Part shown: positions 10,701 to 22,226 of the stretch, one piece after another
How the letters are laid out: each line of letters starts with the position of its first letter
Numbering within the stretch: the first letter of the stretch is position 1
Assembly (NCBI GenBank): GCA_012931725.1
Contig: CM022945.1
Location: 20,370,318-20,434,317 of the forward strand
DNA from: Litsea cubeba
Taxonomy: Eukaryota > Streptophyta > Magnoliopsida > Laurales > Lauraceae
DNA length: 64,000 nucleotides
Reading direction: 5' to 3'
Notes under the pieces: model-generated
Databases searched by the model: none
What the model saw: only the letters and a program-made list of their open reading frames with translations
Told to the model about the DNA's origin: nothing
Program-made: the position numbers and the translations under genes

Positions 10701-13700
10701 AAACACTAGTAATATATGTAGTACCATGGGCGGATATGGGGGGTGCTTGGGTGGGCTGGCCAAAAATAAAAAATAAAAATATATATAGTATTACAACTTA
10801 CCAAGTGGTACTTTGTCTGTTTGATGAACAGTAAAGTAATCGATCATGTACTCATAGTTGCTAAATCACAACCTAACCTACAGCCTCTGATAGATTTCAC
10901 CCTCTAACTAAGTCACATTCAGTATAAATCTAGCTAGTGTTCAACGAGTCATATCAGAAAATGCTTACATATCGTAAATGAATTCCATATCGTAGTTTAC
11001 AAAATAACAAAAAAGTCTACTTGGAAAAATTTTTTGGCCAGAATCTTGGACAAACCCCGGATACTCAAGGGGATATCATAAGGTTTGTCCAAGATTCTGG
11101 GCAAAAAGTTTGTCCATGTAGCACTACTGACAAAAGAATGTGTATCACCGAATTATGAAAAGCACTGACTAAGTTGAAATTTTAAAGCTAGAATATAACG
11201 ACATGTATGTAACATGTTGGTATACATATATATCCTAATGTAATGTGACATTGTCGAATGAATTACCGGTGGCACTGGGTTATGCATTCCAAATTTTAAA
11301 AATCGTGAAATTTTTTTTTTTTTAATATACGTAGTGCAGCCCCCCTTATTGAATTCCTGAATCCGCCCGTGTAGTACTAATATTAAAATAGCCGGCTTTG
11401 CATTCACATGAGCTGAATTTCACTACAACATGTACGTGCTCACAACGGTGCTGGTGTTTTAATGAAACAGATTGATGTAGAAAAGATCGAGGAACGAAGG
11501 TTTGTGGTGAAGATAACATGCAAAGGAGGATCAGCGAGTGTCGCTGCAGAAGTCCTGCGTGTGATTGAGTCTCTGGGTTTCGAGATCACCTACACGGCAC
11601 TTGAATATGTCAAGCCCTTGCATGTCTTAACCACGGTTTTCATCAGGGTATGTTTCTCACTACAACATTTAGTCATTTACTGTTTTTTGTTTTTTTACTT
11701 GGGAAAGGTGGATATAGAGAAGGTTGGGGTGAAACTTCACTCCACAACCTGTCTATAATATCTCTGTCACGTCACACTTGTCACATGTCCCACTTTAAAG
11801 TGGCTATAGGAAATCTTTGTACCCTCTTAAGACTTGTTTGTGGTCTTACCTGAGCATGATGATCAAATAATAATTGTAAGTGGAAGATAGGGTTAAGTTT
11901 TCGTAGCTAATTTGTTTATGTCTACATTATTAATTAGTATGCGATTGAAGAAAGGTACCCCACAGGGAAATGAACACAAAAAATTCAAATTGGAATGTTG
12001 GCAGTTTGTGTTGTCTTTAATAACAATAATAATGATAGGAGAGAAATGGGGGTCCTCCTCTCATTGGTAACAAATATCGGACCCAACAATTAATGTCTCT
12101 TTCAGTTGGGCCAATGGTCCGGTACTCATCCGTGGCTAGCTCTCTGACTTAGGGCTTGTTCTTTTGTTAGAATTTAAAAGATTTATGTATGGAGAATTTG
12201 TGATTTTCCAAAAGCCATCAGCTGGGGTCAAATTTCTTAATCCTCATCGTGGCATGGGTATCCTAAAATACTTTAAAAAAAATGATAAAAGTGACTTTCA
12301 AGTGTTTGGCACTTTGAATTATAGCAAAGAAAGATTAAATATGGAACTTCCAAAGGAATAGCTATCAAACCATTGTTTAGAGTCACAAATTCATGCCACG
12401 AATTCTGCTAACGAAATGAGGCCTTAGAGAAATCTTGAGTTAAAAAAGTGGAACTCTACAATAGAGTCCACCTATTGAAATCCAAAACACACAAAATAAA
12501 CACCCAAGTATATGGAGTGTGATCAAATCTTACCTTAATTGGAGTTAGTCAACTTACAAGATCAATAGTTTGATTAAGAATATGATTATTAATCTTATTA
12601 TGCATTATCAGTTTTTTTTTTATCAAACAAAGAATCTAACAAGGGGACCAACCCCATGGAGTTCGAATTTATAGAAACCTAGAGGGTGTTTATTTTGAGT
12701 AGAATCAGCTGCATCAAAGTGGACGTAGGTTGGGGCTCTTGAGCCATGATGGGTCTGGGAGTGGTGGGACGTGGCCGCCTTAGGCGGCTTTATACTTCAT
12801 AGCCAAAAAACCACTATACCACATTTAACTCCTTAAATTTCTCGAGTCACGAAGACACATGGGTAGGAAAAAGGAAGGAATCTCCAATCTTATTGACCAC
12901 TATATATATATATTGATCATCATATCAGTCTTATACCCTTCCACTTAATTCTATTTAAAGTTATGTTATATGAACTTTCAGCTTAGATCAATTTTATCTT
13001 CACTACTTAATCATCTTTAGTGGTTTTTATCTTTAGAATAGAACTTTTACAAGTTGCAAAACAAGATTGATTAATGCTTCCATTTAGAGAAAGAAAAAGA
13101 GGCATGCCTCCAAACTAAAAGAGATGTGATCCCCTAATCCAAATCGATGAGATAGCCTGATTATGATTTGCAAGATATCCAATCTGTCGTCACTCTTATG
13201 GAATAACAGATCATTCAATGCACAACTTAAACAAATGGATTTTCATTTGCCAACAATGACTTTATGAACCAGTAACTAATTAATTAATGTGTTTTCTACC
13301 AAAAAAAAAAACTAATTAATGTGTTTCACGGGTACCAGTCTACTACCTCTACATTGTAGGCAACCTCCCAATTAAAGAACAATGACACAAGGGACATGCA
13401 GTCAAAGTACTTTTAGAAAAAAAAATGTTAAATTTGCTTATTTTATATGGACACATGTCAAAAACAACCATGAAATCAGGAAAGCGGCAAAACTACAATC
13501 GACGACAATAAGCTTTAAACCTGATCTTGACACTTCATACTGCAATAGAGTCTAGACCATAGGGGTTGAAACACAAAACACAAGATGAATTTTTAAAGAG
13601 TCCCCAAAAGTTAAGCTACACAGAAGAATCGGTCATTCTCCTTCACGACAAAAACCCCAACAAAATCTCACCAACCACTCCATAATAATCCATAAAAAGT

Positions 13701-14078
13701 GACTTGGCCAAGGAAGAGAATTAAGACAGTTAACAAGATTATAACGGCGTTAATTAATCCCCTAGCTACGGTGCATACAAATGGGGTATTGAAATCTGGA
13801 TAGTGTTTCTACCAAAAAAAACACAAAGAAATCTAGTTAGTACTTAGTAGGTGAGTGGGGCCTTTTCTTTTTGGTTAAAATTCGTTACTTGGTTGAAAGT
13901 CATCAAGACTTTGTTACTCTGTTGAAAGTTGAAACTAAGAAAGAAAACGCTTTTTCTTATATTTTTTAACTTCTTCGTTTCTCAGGTGAGGAAACGAGGA
14001 CGAATGACAGAGGAGAAGCTTAGAGACAGCATTACAAGCACAGCTCTGCAATCGGGTTTGAAGCTTCAGAACCCATGA
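7788..14078 (+). CDS. bHLH transcription factor (DYT1/AMS/bHLH35-like class), 397 aa
   Basis: Exons are 7788-8465, 9046-9291, 11471-11647 and 13986-14078; all introns are GT-AG and phase 0. The N-terminal ~195 residues are acidic and low-complexity (EDEEEEEETDDD near 180), a plausible activation region. The bHLH runs from about 196: basic KNLVSERNRRKRL, helix 1 SQQLLALRALVPNITK at the end of exon 1, and helix 2 starting MDKRSVLVDALAYL in exon 2. Glu and the following Arg that read E-box DNA are present, but the usual basic-region His is Asn. Exons 3-4 encode an ACT-like C-terminal dimerisation fold (IDVEKIEERRFVVKI... RVIESLGFEIT). This architecture fits the subgroup III(a+c) nuclear regulators of tapetum or related development; the exact orthologue is not resolved. 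The ATG is the first in-frame one after the leader, and copy B keeps an ATG at the same place. Introns 2 and 3 carry transposons. Confidence 0.9.
8563..8662 (+). repeat. Dispersed repeat, second copy (bHLH intron 1)
   Basis: Second copy of the repeat at 6555-6660, sharing GGAGTGGGCTCCA and AGATTTTGGTAGAAATGGTTAG. The short intron 1 of the pseudogene (about 250 bp) lacks it, which accounts for part of the length difference. Confidence 0.5.
10725..11369. mobile_element. 645-bp hAT-like non-autonomous element in bHLH intron 2
   Basis: Ends CATGGGCGGATATGG... and ...GAATCCGCCCG are imperfect inverted repeats. TGTAGTAC stands at 10717-10724 and again at 11370-11377, an exact 8-bp direct repeat typical of hAT insertions. 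The pseudogene intron has the uninterrupted site: 'gaaacgttagcaatactgttaatatc' at about 27065-27090 aligns with the sequence on both sides of this element. Insertion therefore followed the segmental duplication. No transposase is present. Confidence 0.8.
11037..11102. repeat. 20-bp hairpin nested in the hAT-like element
   Basis: GCCAGAATCTTGGACAAACC at 11037-11056 is inverted at 11082-11102, with one extra G, around a 25-base loop. It may be a tiny foldback element or a relic of internal structure. Confidence 0.65.
12152..12423. mobile_element. 272-bp PIF/Harbinger (Tourist-like) MITE in bHLH intron 3
   Basis: Inverted termini GGGCTTGTTCTTTTGTTAG and CTAACGAAATGAGGCC are flanked by TTA at 12149-12151 and TTA at 12424-12426, the 3-bp target preference of PIF/Harbinger. 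The interior is AT-rich and non-coding. Confidence 0.65.
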
Positions 14079-14164
14079 AAGAGATGCTAAGTGATGATGG
14101 CCACTAGTTTCAGTCATCCATAGCTGGCTACTTGTAGCTAGTATAGTACAAGTGTTCAAATGAG

Positions 14165-14246
14165 AATAAATGTTACAGCAACATAAGGTGGTATATGTTT
14201 TTGTATTGGGACCACGTATATTATGCAGTGCTGAATTGTTAATAAA
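14165..14246 (+). terminator. Candidate polyadenylation signals of the bHLH gene
   Basis: AATAAA occurs at 14165-14170 and 14241-14246, about 90 and 165 bases after the stop codon. This 3' flank is conserved in copy B, though the hexamers themselves are not. Confidence 0.4.
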
Positions 14247-14494
14247 AGGAACTTGGTGGGTCTTGGTGACGCTTTCAGGCGATGGTATTAGAAGGAAAGG
14301 ACGTTTTTTTAGTTCAGCCGTGCAAGATGGTTGGATATGAATTATTTGGTTTTTTGCTTTATTCCTCAACTTGAGATGGAAAAACCACCACCACTAGAAG
14401 AAGAAGAGGGGCGGAATCAGAATCAGAATTTTTAAGCAAAATTACAAATTTTAGTAATAAAATATAAAATAAGTAGGTTTTCTAAGTTTTGCTC

Positions 14495-15262
14495 GGCATT
14501 CTATTCATTGAACTGAAATCATAGCTTATTGTTTCATTTATATATATATATATATAAAAGTAGGACCCACATTTAAAATCTAAACTGTTCAAAAGCACAG
14601 TCACGTTAGTTTTTATTTCCATTGAAGAATTCCCTTCAATTAGATTTGTTCTCACATAGATAATCAATCGAAAAATAAATTTTTTATATTTATTCACGAT
14701 AGATAAACGCTGATTCATTAAAAATTTATGTAATAGTGGAAAAAATGAAGTGATTTTGAGTGTGTTAGATTTCAAGTATAAGCCCTGATGAGTGAATTAC
14801 AAAATGATGTATGGTGCATTAGTACATCTAACATATGCAAATATATAATAAAGTATATAAAAAAAGAAATCCTCAAGATGGGGTCCAAGGTCCAGGGTCC
14901 TTTCTTATATATATAACTTTTAAGGTGCAATTTGAAATTTCATTATTTATAAGCACAAAGAAAATTAATGACACTATCTCATATCTAAAATCTAAATCAT
15001 TCAAAAGCAAACTTCCAGTAGCTTTTATCTCTTTAAAATAAATATCTTCAATCTAATTTATTTTGACATGGATAATAATAATTAAAACATAAAAGAACTA
15101 TATTTCTTTATCCATGATGGATAAAACACTGATTGAGTAAAATTTATGCAATAATTGGATAGAAATAGAAATCAATTTTGAGCGGATTAGATTTTAATAT
15201 GAGCCACAACTATTGAAAATACATTGTAACCTATAGTGTAATAGTACATCCACCCAATGTAA
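14495..15262. repeat. Two tandem diverged copies of a ~300-bp AT-rich repeat
   Basis: Blocks in 14565-14830 recur in order at about 14980-15255: AAATCTAAACTGTTCAAAAGC versus AAATCTAAATCATTCAAAAGC, then 'tcaatctaattt', 'catgatggataaa', 'ttttgagcggattagattt' and 'agtgtaatagtacat'. The offset is about 412 bp. The repeat is non-coding and absent from the matching place in copy B. A related scrap lies at 36145-36200. Confidence 0.65.
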
Positions 15263-15589
15263 AGAAATAAATTCTGTAAAAAGGGAAATGAGTTCCTATC
15301 TTCCTCACCTGAGCTCTGCAAATGACAAGTTATTCTAAAGTCTCCAATAAGAAGCCCAAAGCACTGCTCTCTCCTCTATCTTTCTTCATCACAAATATTT
15401 AGGGGTGACAAATATAGATAGATTGGATTGAGAAATTTCTTCTCCAATCTCCATCAAGTCTTTTTTATGTGTTCTCCTTTCTCTCATTTTCTTTCCTTTT
15501 TTAATTTTAAGTTTTCCCCAAAAGCAGCAATGTTTTTTGTTTTCATTTTGTGAGACTCAAAATTAGACTTAAATAATACTAAAAGATGT

Positions 15590-15623
<34 letters not shown>
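15590..15623 (+). repeat. Uninterrupted run of 34 guanines
   Basis: A homopolymer of 34 G, followed by 'catagcccctgccagccccc'. Such a run can form G-quadruplexes and is difficult for polymerases and base callers, so its exact length is unreliable. Confidence 0.9.
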
Positions 15624-15625
<2 letters not shown>

Positions 15626-15654
15626 TAGCCCCTGCCAGCCCCCCTGCCTCTGGA

Positions 15655-15830
15655 GAATGCGTTGATGTCAATGTTCACCCTCGCTCTTGAGCGGTAATAA
15701 TTGTGGTCGAGCTCAAGCTCTCGCCCTCACTATAAAACTATTGTTGTGTAATTTTCTATCACCAATTGATTTTGAGATAAGTGATAGCTCAATGGGTGTC
15801 AAATCCTACAGAATATGTTTTTAGGAGCAT
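15655..15830 (+). mobile_element. LTR/TRIM-like retroelement remnant
   Basis: The segment 'ggtaataattgtggtcgagc ... cgccctcactataaaactattgtt ... agataagtgatagctcaat' matches, in opposite orientation, 40746-40890, which borders a sequence resembling the initiator-Met tRNA primer-binding site. No coding sequence is left. Confidence 0.5.
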
Positions 15831-15918
15831 ATTACATGTGCAATCTAGCTCTGTGGGGCTCACTTAAGCCCACTTTGCAGCTCTTCTTAAACTATTTTCA
15901 TCCTATAATTGATAAACT

Positions 15919-16285
15919 TGAGAGAATATTAGGAGAAAACTGTGTCTCTTCCTTTGCATGACTTCTGTAATAAATAGTACATTACATTCTAAGTTTACAA
16001 TCGACAGTATCAATTAAGAATGATGAGATCCTAAATCTATGAACTAAATATAGACGACAGTATCAATTAAGAGTGATGAGATCCTAAATCTATGAACTAA
16101 ATATAGAATATACACTTGGTCAAAGAAGTACATGAATCATAGAAAATCTACAACTAATCTAATAGGATATTTACACCACTATTACTCCCCCTCAAGTTGG
16201 AGCATGCAAATCACAAATGCCCAACTTGCGTAACAAATGACCAAACTGCTGACGCCCAAGAGCCTTTGTCAAAATATCATTACAA
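15919..16285 (-). mobile_element. Ty1/copia retrotransposon 3' end (RNase H tail, polypurine tract, LTR)
   Basis: On the minus strand, 16280-16192 translates to a peptide containing DILTKALGR and LRKLGICDLHAPT then stop, the standard end of plant copia polyproteins. It is followed by the polypurine tract GAGGGGGAGT and an LTR of about 257 bp (16175 down to 15919) with TG...CA ends. The rest of the element is absent. The LTR contains the 53-bp tandem duplication listed next. Confidence 0.8.
16002..16107. repeat. 53-bp tandem duplication inside the copia LTR
   Basis: CGACAGTATCAATTAAGARTG and the following 32 bases occur twice in direct tandem, starting at 16002 and 16055, with one substitution. 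This is a recent duplication, possibly of an LTR regulatory block. Confidence 0.9.
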
Positions 16286-18639
16286 GTTTTATGCTTTTTA
16301 AGCCTTCACTCACAGTTGGACTGAATGTTAAAAAAAAATTGAAAAGACATTATTAAAATTTAAGGTAAATCAAGGGCTACGATAATTTGGTGGAGGTGCT
16401 TTTTTGGCTCCCCATCATGCATGAGGAGATATTTCCACCTGCCCTCAATCTCAATAGTAAACATGTATCCAAGTGAGTCCCACGAGTTAAATTGCATATT
16501 AATTAGCAATATGCAATATGCTCATAGATGATTGTCCCTATTTGGAATATAGATAAAATCTGATCTATAGCAAAATAGTTCTCTCCTGATTTTCAAAATA
16601 AGACATGGTAAGACATGACTAGATAGCTGCTGACACTTGGTAGTTTATCTTTTCAAATGATCACTAAGATATGATGAGTTATACACAGCCTATGTGGGGC
16701 CATACCCAGAAAATCTGAGCCAACTAGAATAGTTTATAATAGCAAGCCTCATGCTTATCTTACCTTACACCTTCATCAACCCTAAACCAGGTATTATACA
16801 CCCTTTATGGTTTTTTAGCACCTTGATTAAGGTGTAAAAACATAATCATGGTTTTATACACGTTGATCAATCCATATGAACTTTTATCATGGTCCCTTAA
16901 ACTTTATTGTGCTCCATTTTTTAGGAGCAGTACTTAAATCACCACCCAGCTTGGATTAAAAACTCATCTGGCCTGCTTGGAATTTGAATATATATATATA
17001 CCCAAATTAATGTAATGCTCATCCGGATTTTACACAATTAAATCTTTGAGCCCTTAAAACCTACAGCCATCATCTTCAAGCAAAGGGTTTTTCCACTCAA
17101 ACACATCTGTGCTCTAATTTCTGACACACGTAATCCAAATCAACATCACAGGCCAAACTTCTCATCATAGCATTGGACCGAAACATCCTTTTAACTTGCA
17201 ACTGTTCTTAATATTCCTCACATCAAAATGATACTAACCTTTATATGAAAGTAACATTTTTCAAGTGGTGATATCATATTTTAACTTAGTGTAGATGACT
17301 GCCGATCCAATGGCGCCCAATAGAAATTTAGTACAATCGTCACCATCCATTGTGGAATGTATTGGCAGTTTGGCACAATGATTTCTCTTGAAGAAAAGTG
17401 GGCCTCGCATTGTCAATTTTGTTGCCCCACTTAGTGCTAGGCTGCTAGCTCAATACACATTCTTTTTTTCTTTTTTCTTTTTTAATTAAAAGGATCCTTA
17501 CTGACCATTGTTGTACTTTATCAAGTAAAGGTAGGTGTACTAATTAATTAATAGTTTATAGAGCTTATTGATGAAGAAAGTGATTAAATTAGAGGAAGCA
17601 AAATCTTTTTAGGCTTCTTCTATTTTCTATATCCCGTCGCTGTTTCTTGTTACCTTCTTTGATAATAATGAATAATATACAAGTCAATATGAAAGAAGTC
17701 TTTAACAACAATATTTATATATATATATATATATTCAATACTTGTATGTTAATGTATCTAAGATTAAATTAGATTTCTTATAATATATATTATGTTGGTA
17801 GCGGCCAAATTAACTTTTTGGCCGTTTCCACATTCCCACGCATCTCTCGTGTGATGCAGCAAAACCATTTTAAATTAAGTTTTGTCTTTCTTCGTTCACC
17901 ATCAATTACTAGGTCGTCATCACTTTTCTTTCAATTTGTGATTTGAGAGAGAAAGAGTGAGATGATCTAACTTTATAATTAGTAGTAGTAGTAATAGTAG
18001 GAGTGGTGGTGGTGAAAGTAGTAGTGTATATACATTACTCTGGATAATATCATTTTCATATGAAATTTACCTCAGGTATACATCATTTTTACATTTTATT
18101 TACGCATGTACAATATTTATTTATATAGGCAGGTGCAAACAAATGACTCCAAACTCCAATGCAAACATATACCAACCCAAAAGTAATTAAATTTTTAAAT
18201 AATTAATAATGAATCAGTACATATAATATTATCAGTCAATCATTGCTTACGGCCCACAAAACCAACCCCTCCCCACCTCAAAAAAATAAAATAAATAATA
18301 ATAATAATCTTGCCTCCACCACCACTAAAATAGTTGGCTTTTTGAGAAATTCTTAAATATACTAATTCCTGTCAAGGACTTCCCATCACTGATCACTCTC
18401 ACCTATTACCAAATGTACCCCATTATGAGGTGGGACCAATATATGTTACCAATGTGCCATGTTACCTTATAAGCAATCCCTATGCTTCGGAGGGATGAGA
18501 TGATGGTAATTTAGTCATCCGAGCAGGGAAAGTGTAGTAAAAGAACTTGGGGCGAGGGTTAAATAATCTTACAAACTCTTACAGAGAGCTATCATAACCC
18601 AGCAAAAATCACGTGGGAGTTGGTCAATGAATGTGTGTA
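16286..18639. other. Spacer between the duplicated segments
   Basis: 16415-16600 still aligns with the 3' end of copy B. The rest is AT-rich, with TA runs (16989-17000, 17720-17740) and a TAG/TGG triplet run at 17981-18025. No gene is recognised. Confidence 0.5.
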
Positions 18640-18830
18640 CTATCTGAACTTAGAATAACATGGCATGCTGCAATGTAAAAGAGTAAGGGAAACTAGGTCA
18701 GAGAAATTGAGGTAATTCTGATATGAACTTCTATATTTCTATCGTTAACCCAGTTCCACCAGTCATTTTTAAACATTCAATCCCATGAGAGAAAACAATG
18801 GATGATCTTAAAGATTTTGTCTTTATACCA

Positions 18831-19082
18831 GAACTAGTAAGTACCCGTGCTTTGCACGGAAAATAAGTAGCTCCACTTTATGCGAATATTGACTTTATGC
18901 TTTGTACGGAAAATGAGATCTTAATACTAATTAATGTTAATTAATTTTTTATTTTTAAAATTTATTCATACAAAATAGGTTGAACATAAGAAAAGCCAAG
19001 TGTCAATTTTCAATAAAAAATTTAAATTTTTTAAAATGAGACACATGGCAGAATGATTTTTGTCTTATAATAGATATATATA
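18831..19082. mobile_element. Short non-autonomous element ('ACCCGTGCTTTGCACGG' family)
   Basis: It starts 'actagtaagtacccgtgctttgcacgg', with a second TTTGTACGGAAAAT echo, and ends near 'ttataatagatatatatag'. This arrangement recurs widely in plant genomes as a short non-coding repeat. Class and exact borders are not established. Confidence 0.4.
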
Positions 19083-20126
19083 GATGGACAGATAATGAAT
19101 TACATGTCTCAAGTGACCTCAATTAGTTAGATAACTAACTGAGCTCATTTCTGTCACATATGGGTTATCCACAACATCTCTTCCAGATTATGGGGCCAAA
19201 GGCCAATGCACCCCATCTTCATGCCATGGAGCCCATCATGGATGACTGTGGGAAAACTCCAGTTTTTTTGTTGGAAAACTCTTGCAGTTATGACTCTTTG
19301 AACAACTGATTAGCATTGTATTAATTCAGATGGAGCGCACAGGATGGGAAGCTCTAGTCTTAATCAATCAGGATTGTTGCTAATTACGGGTTGGGATGAG
19401 AACTGTTGGATATTTTTTTATAAACCCACAATTAAAAAAATAAATCTCAAGAGGCACTTGAGATTGAATGTGTCTTTTCAGATTGATTATTTTTTTTAGA
19501 AATCAAGTTTTTTTGTGCCCTTTGGATGTGATGTGTCTCTTGCACGTGCTTTGTGTCCTTTGGATGTGATGTGTCTCTTGGACTTTTTTGAATGGATGTG
19601 ACCCATTTCCAAAAGTTACTTCCAACTTTATAAATTAAAGTGGTTTTCAAGTTTTTACATAAAATTAAGAAAATATGTACAATGCAGTATTTTCATAAGC
19701 ACATTATCTTAAGAGCATTATTTTCTATTTTATTTTTAGGGCATTTTCATATTTCTGTTTCTAGTGTGTAGACTTTGAAACAGAGTTGGACATTGCGTCA
19801 TGGAGACAAAATTTCATCAAAACCACCGGCATATGGGAAATTGTTGTCTTTAATAAAGCATTTTAATTGGTGTGCCTTGCCCATTTTCTTTTGCTTTCTT
19901 ATTTAATTTCTCATATTTACAATTATTCACTATTTATTTATACTAATTTTTTATTTGTTTTTCTAATTGCACATTCTCTGTATTCTGTAAGTAATTCCCC
20001 AACAAGAACCCGTACCGCTCACTCTGTTGCAAGGAAATTCAATCATCAGGATTGTGAGTAGATTCACAAATTGAGAAGATATTAAAAACTGGGGCCCACT
20101 TGACTAACTCGTATTCGTCTCTTAGG
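19083..20126. other. Gene-free stretch with a small tandem repeat
   Basis: A ~38-bp unit with CTTTGGATGTGATGTGTCTCTTG occurs twice at 19514-19590. No gene, RNA or complete transposon is seen. Confidence 0.5.
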
Positions 20127-20425
20127 CACGGGTGTTCATGGCCCCTGCTGGGCCAATCCAGGACAGGCTCTGCCAAAGCCCAACACTGGCCACAAAGAAG
20201 CCAGGTCCAGGCCCTACCACTTAGTCAATTGGGTCGGGCCGGGCTGAGTTTTCAACCAATTGTTTGGAGAAACTGCACTTAATGACAAGCACTCATTAGT
20301 CGGGCTGCTCTTTGGGATTTCTGTCACTTAATCCAATCTGGGCCCAATTACTAAGTGGGCCCTGTTTCTACATCCAAGCCCGGCACATTTCATGATGGGC
20401 CCGGAGCGGGCACTGCCCCTACTGC
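20127..20425. mobile_element. GC-rich GGGCC-repeat element (probable MITE)
   Basis: A GC-rich island in AT-rich DNA, opening 'gcacgggtgttcatggcccc' and closing 'gatgggcccggagcgggcac', with many GGCCC/GGGCC words. Short GC-rich elements of this composition are common in plants. Termini are only loosely inverted, and no target duplication was resolved. Confidence 0.4.
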
Positions 20426-21800
20426 GTTTTAACTAATTCAGAGTCCAGAGTTCCTAGAGACTTTCAATATCGATGCATCTTCTGACTGACTTCTGTTAAA
20501 ACTCATCGGTTGAATGTACCTCTCACTCTTCACCCCATCAATCACCCTTTGATTATCGTTTCAAATGATGTGGTATCCCTAGTGTCTTTTAACCTATTAG
20601 GTCTACTCCCCCATCCCACTAAACCTGCACAAATGGCACAACGGGCAAATCAACCTTTGATCAAGACCCCTTCACCGTAAAATCTCTGGAATTCATTACA
20701 AGGGGAAGGCCCATTCAGCAAGTATAAGAGTTGTAAGCATAATATAACAATAAAGGGGAAGACTAGAAGAAGAGTTATAGAGAGAGGTAGCTTAATTAAA
20801 AATGTTGAAATCAAGACTTTTTCTGTTTCTTAGTTCTTTTAGTTTACATGCATGTGTGATAGACATGGACCCCTTTAGTTTAGTTTTTTTTTTTTTGCCT
20901 TTAAACACTATTGAGATCGTGCCATATCAACTGATGGCTACAGGTTTTGGCCAAGACCAGTAACGATTTGATATTGCTTTAGAATGAAACCTAAAAATGT
21001 ATAGGAACTCAAATGTCACTCTACGTTCCAATTTAAGACTAGGAATTTGAAGAAGTTAAAATTTCTTTCCGTCAAGCAGAGACTTTTGAGAACTTTATTG
21101 CATAGAGGATGCAGTGATGCACAATATTAGATGATGTTGTCCCTTCAGTCAGCTCTGATCGAAACGAAATATATTTCCTGCCTCCATCTGTTTGGGTTTT
21201 GGGCCAATTTTCACTTGCATTTGATAAAGATCACCCAGCAACAGAATTAAGAGATTTTCCTTGGACCAGGCCTCTATGTAAACGGATAAAAAAAGATTTT
21301 CTGAAACATAGCTATATATAAAAAAAATGTATTAAAATTTTCAAAAAATTAGTGGGTTTTCAAGATCATAAAACTTTTGTTTTTTTTGTTATCAACTCAA
21401 GTGTATGTTAATCTCCTAAAATGGATGAACCTAGGCTGTGCAAAATGGCCGTACAAGGTCGGAACCGAAATTTTATTTAGGAGGGGCCAAATTCTAAAAC
21501 TGATGATTAGATTTGCTAATTGCTGAGAGAAGGGTGCAATCCATTAATTGATGGGCATATGATTGGGGGGCCTAGTTCAGCTCCGTACCGAATGGGTGGC
21601 AGGGCCTGGGCCAGCATGGCAGCATAGCTATGAGCTATGAGCCGTGCGGTGCATGCCGACGGGCCTATAAATATCTGTCTACTCTATTTGACACGTTTTC
21701 ACCGCTGGATGATCTTGGAAAATGGTAAAACGATAAACTACTTTGAATGTGACTGCCTTGGCCCTTAGCACCACATGTAAAGCAAACGCCCTCTCTATCA
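20426..21800. other. Gene-free stretch
   Basis: Apart from blocks matching copy A (21180-21430), there is no recognisable gene. A poly-T tract sits at 20884-20896. Confidence 0.5.
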
Positions 21801-22226
21801 TGGTCCGTTTGGAAAGGAGGAAAAATGGGGGAAGAAAAAAAAATAGAAAAAAAGATGGAGGGAATGTGTTAATGGAGGGTATTTAGGAAGGGGGGAGGGA
21901 AAAGTGGGGAGAAAATTCGAGTGGGGCCCACCAAAAAATTTTCCCCTCAAAAGTGAGGGGAAAGGATGAGGGAAAGAGGGGATTTTTGACCAAATGACTA
22001 AATTGCCCTTTTTGAAAGAGATGATTTTTTTTATCTTTTTGCAAAAGTAAGTATAAATTGGTAATTTTTTCTCTACCTCACAAACAAACAAAATACTATT
22101 TTTTCACTTTTCTTTTCCCTACTTTTTTACTATCCAAACAAGGGAGGTAAAATTAATTTTCCCTTCCCTCCCCTCCCCTTCATTTTCCTTCCCCCTCAAA
22201 TTTCCCCTCCCCCCAAACACAGTGTA
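21801..22226. mobile_element. Purine/pyrimidine-armed MITE
   Basis: The left half is rich in GGGGGAAG-type purines, starting GGTCCGTTTGGAAAGGAGG. The right half is the pyrimidine counterpart, ending 'cccctcccccccaaacaca'. Together they form a degenerate inverted repeat around an AT-rich centre. It is non-coding; superfamily unknown. Confidence 0.55.

Larger units (their letters stand above)
1..16700. repeat. Duplicated segment, copy A (carries intact bHLH gene)
   Basis: This segment and 18640-29640 are collinear, direct-oriented diverged copies. Matching blocks seen by eye are: 1-140 with about 18640-18780 (shared 'taattctgatatgaa'); 4097-4430 with 21180-21380; 5930-5970 with 21390-21430; 6478-6510 with 22960-23005; 7440-7530 with 23075-23150; all four bHLH exons; intron blocks 10050-10200 with 26720-26890; the 3' flank 14090-14390 with 28800-29110; and 16415-16600 with 29430-29590. 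The offset falls from about 18.6 kb to 13 kb along the alignment because each copy gained different insertions. The left edge lies outside the window. A dot plot would fix the borders. Confidence 0.8.

Noticed and set aside
15484..15678. Proline-rich protein on the minus strand
   Set aside because: The proline run is only the translation of the 34-G tract; the flanks are retroelement remnant.
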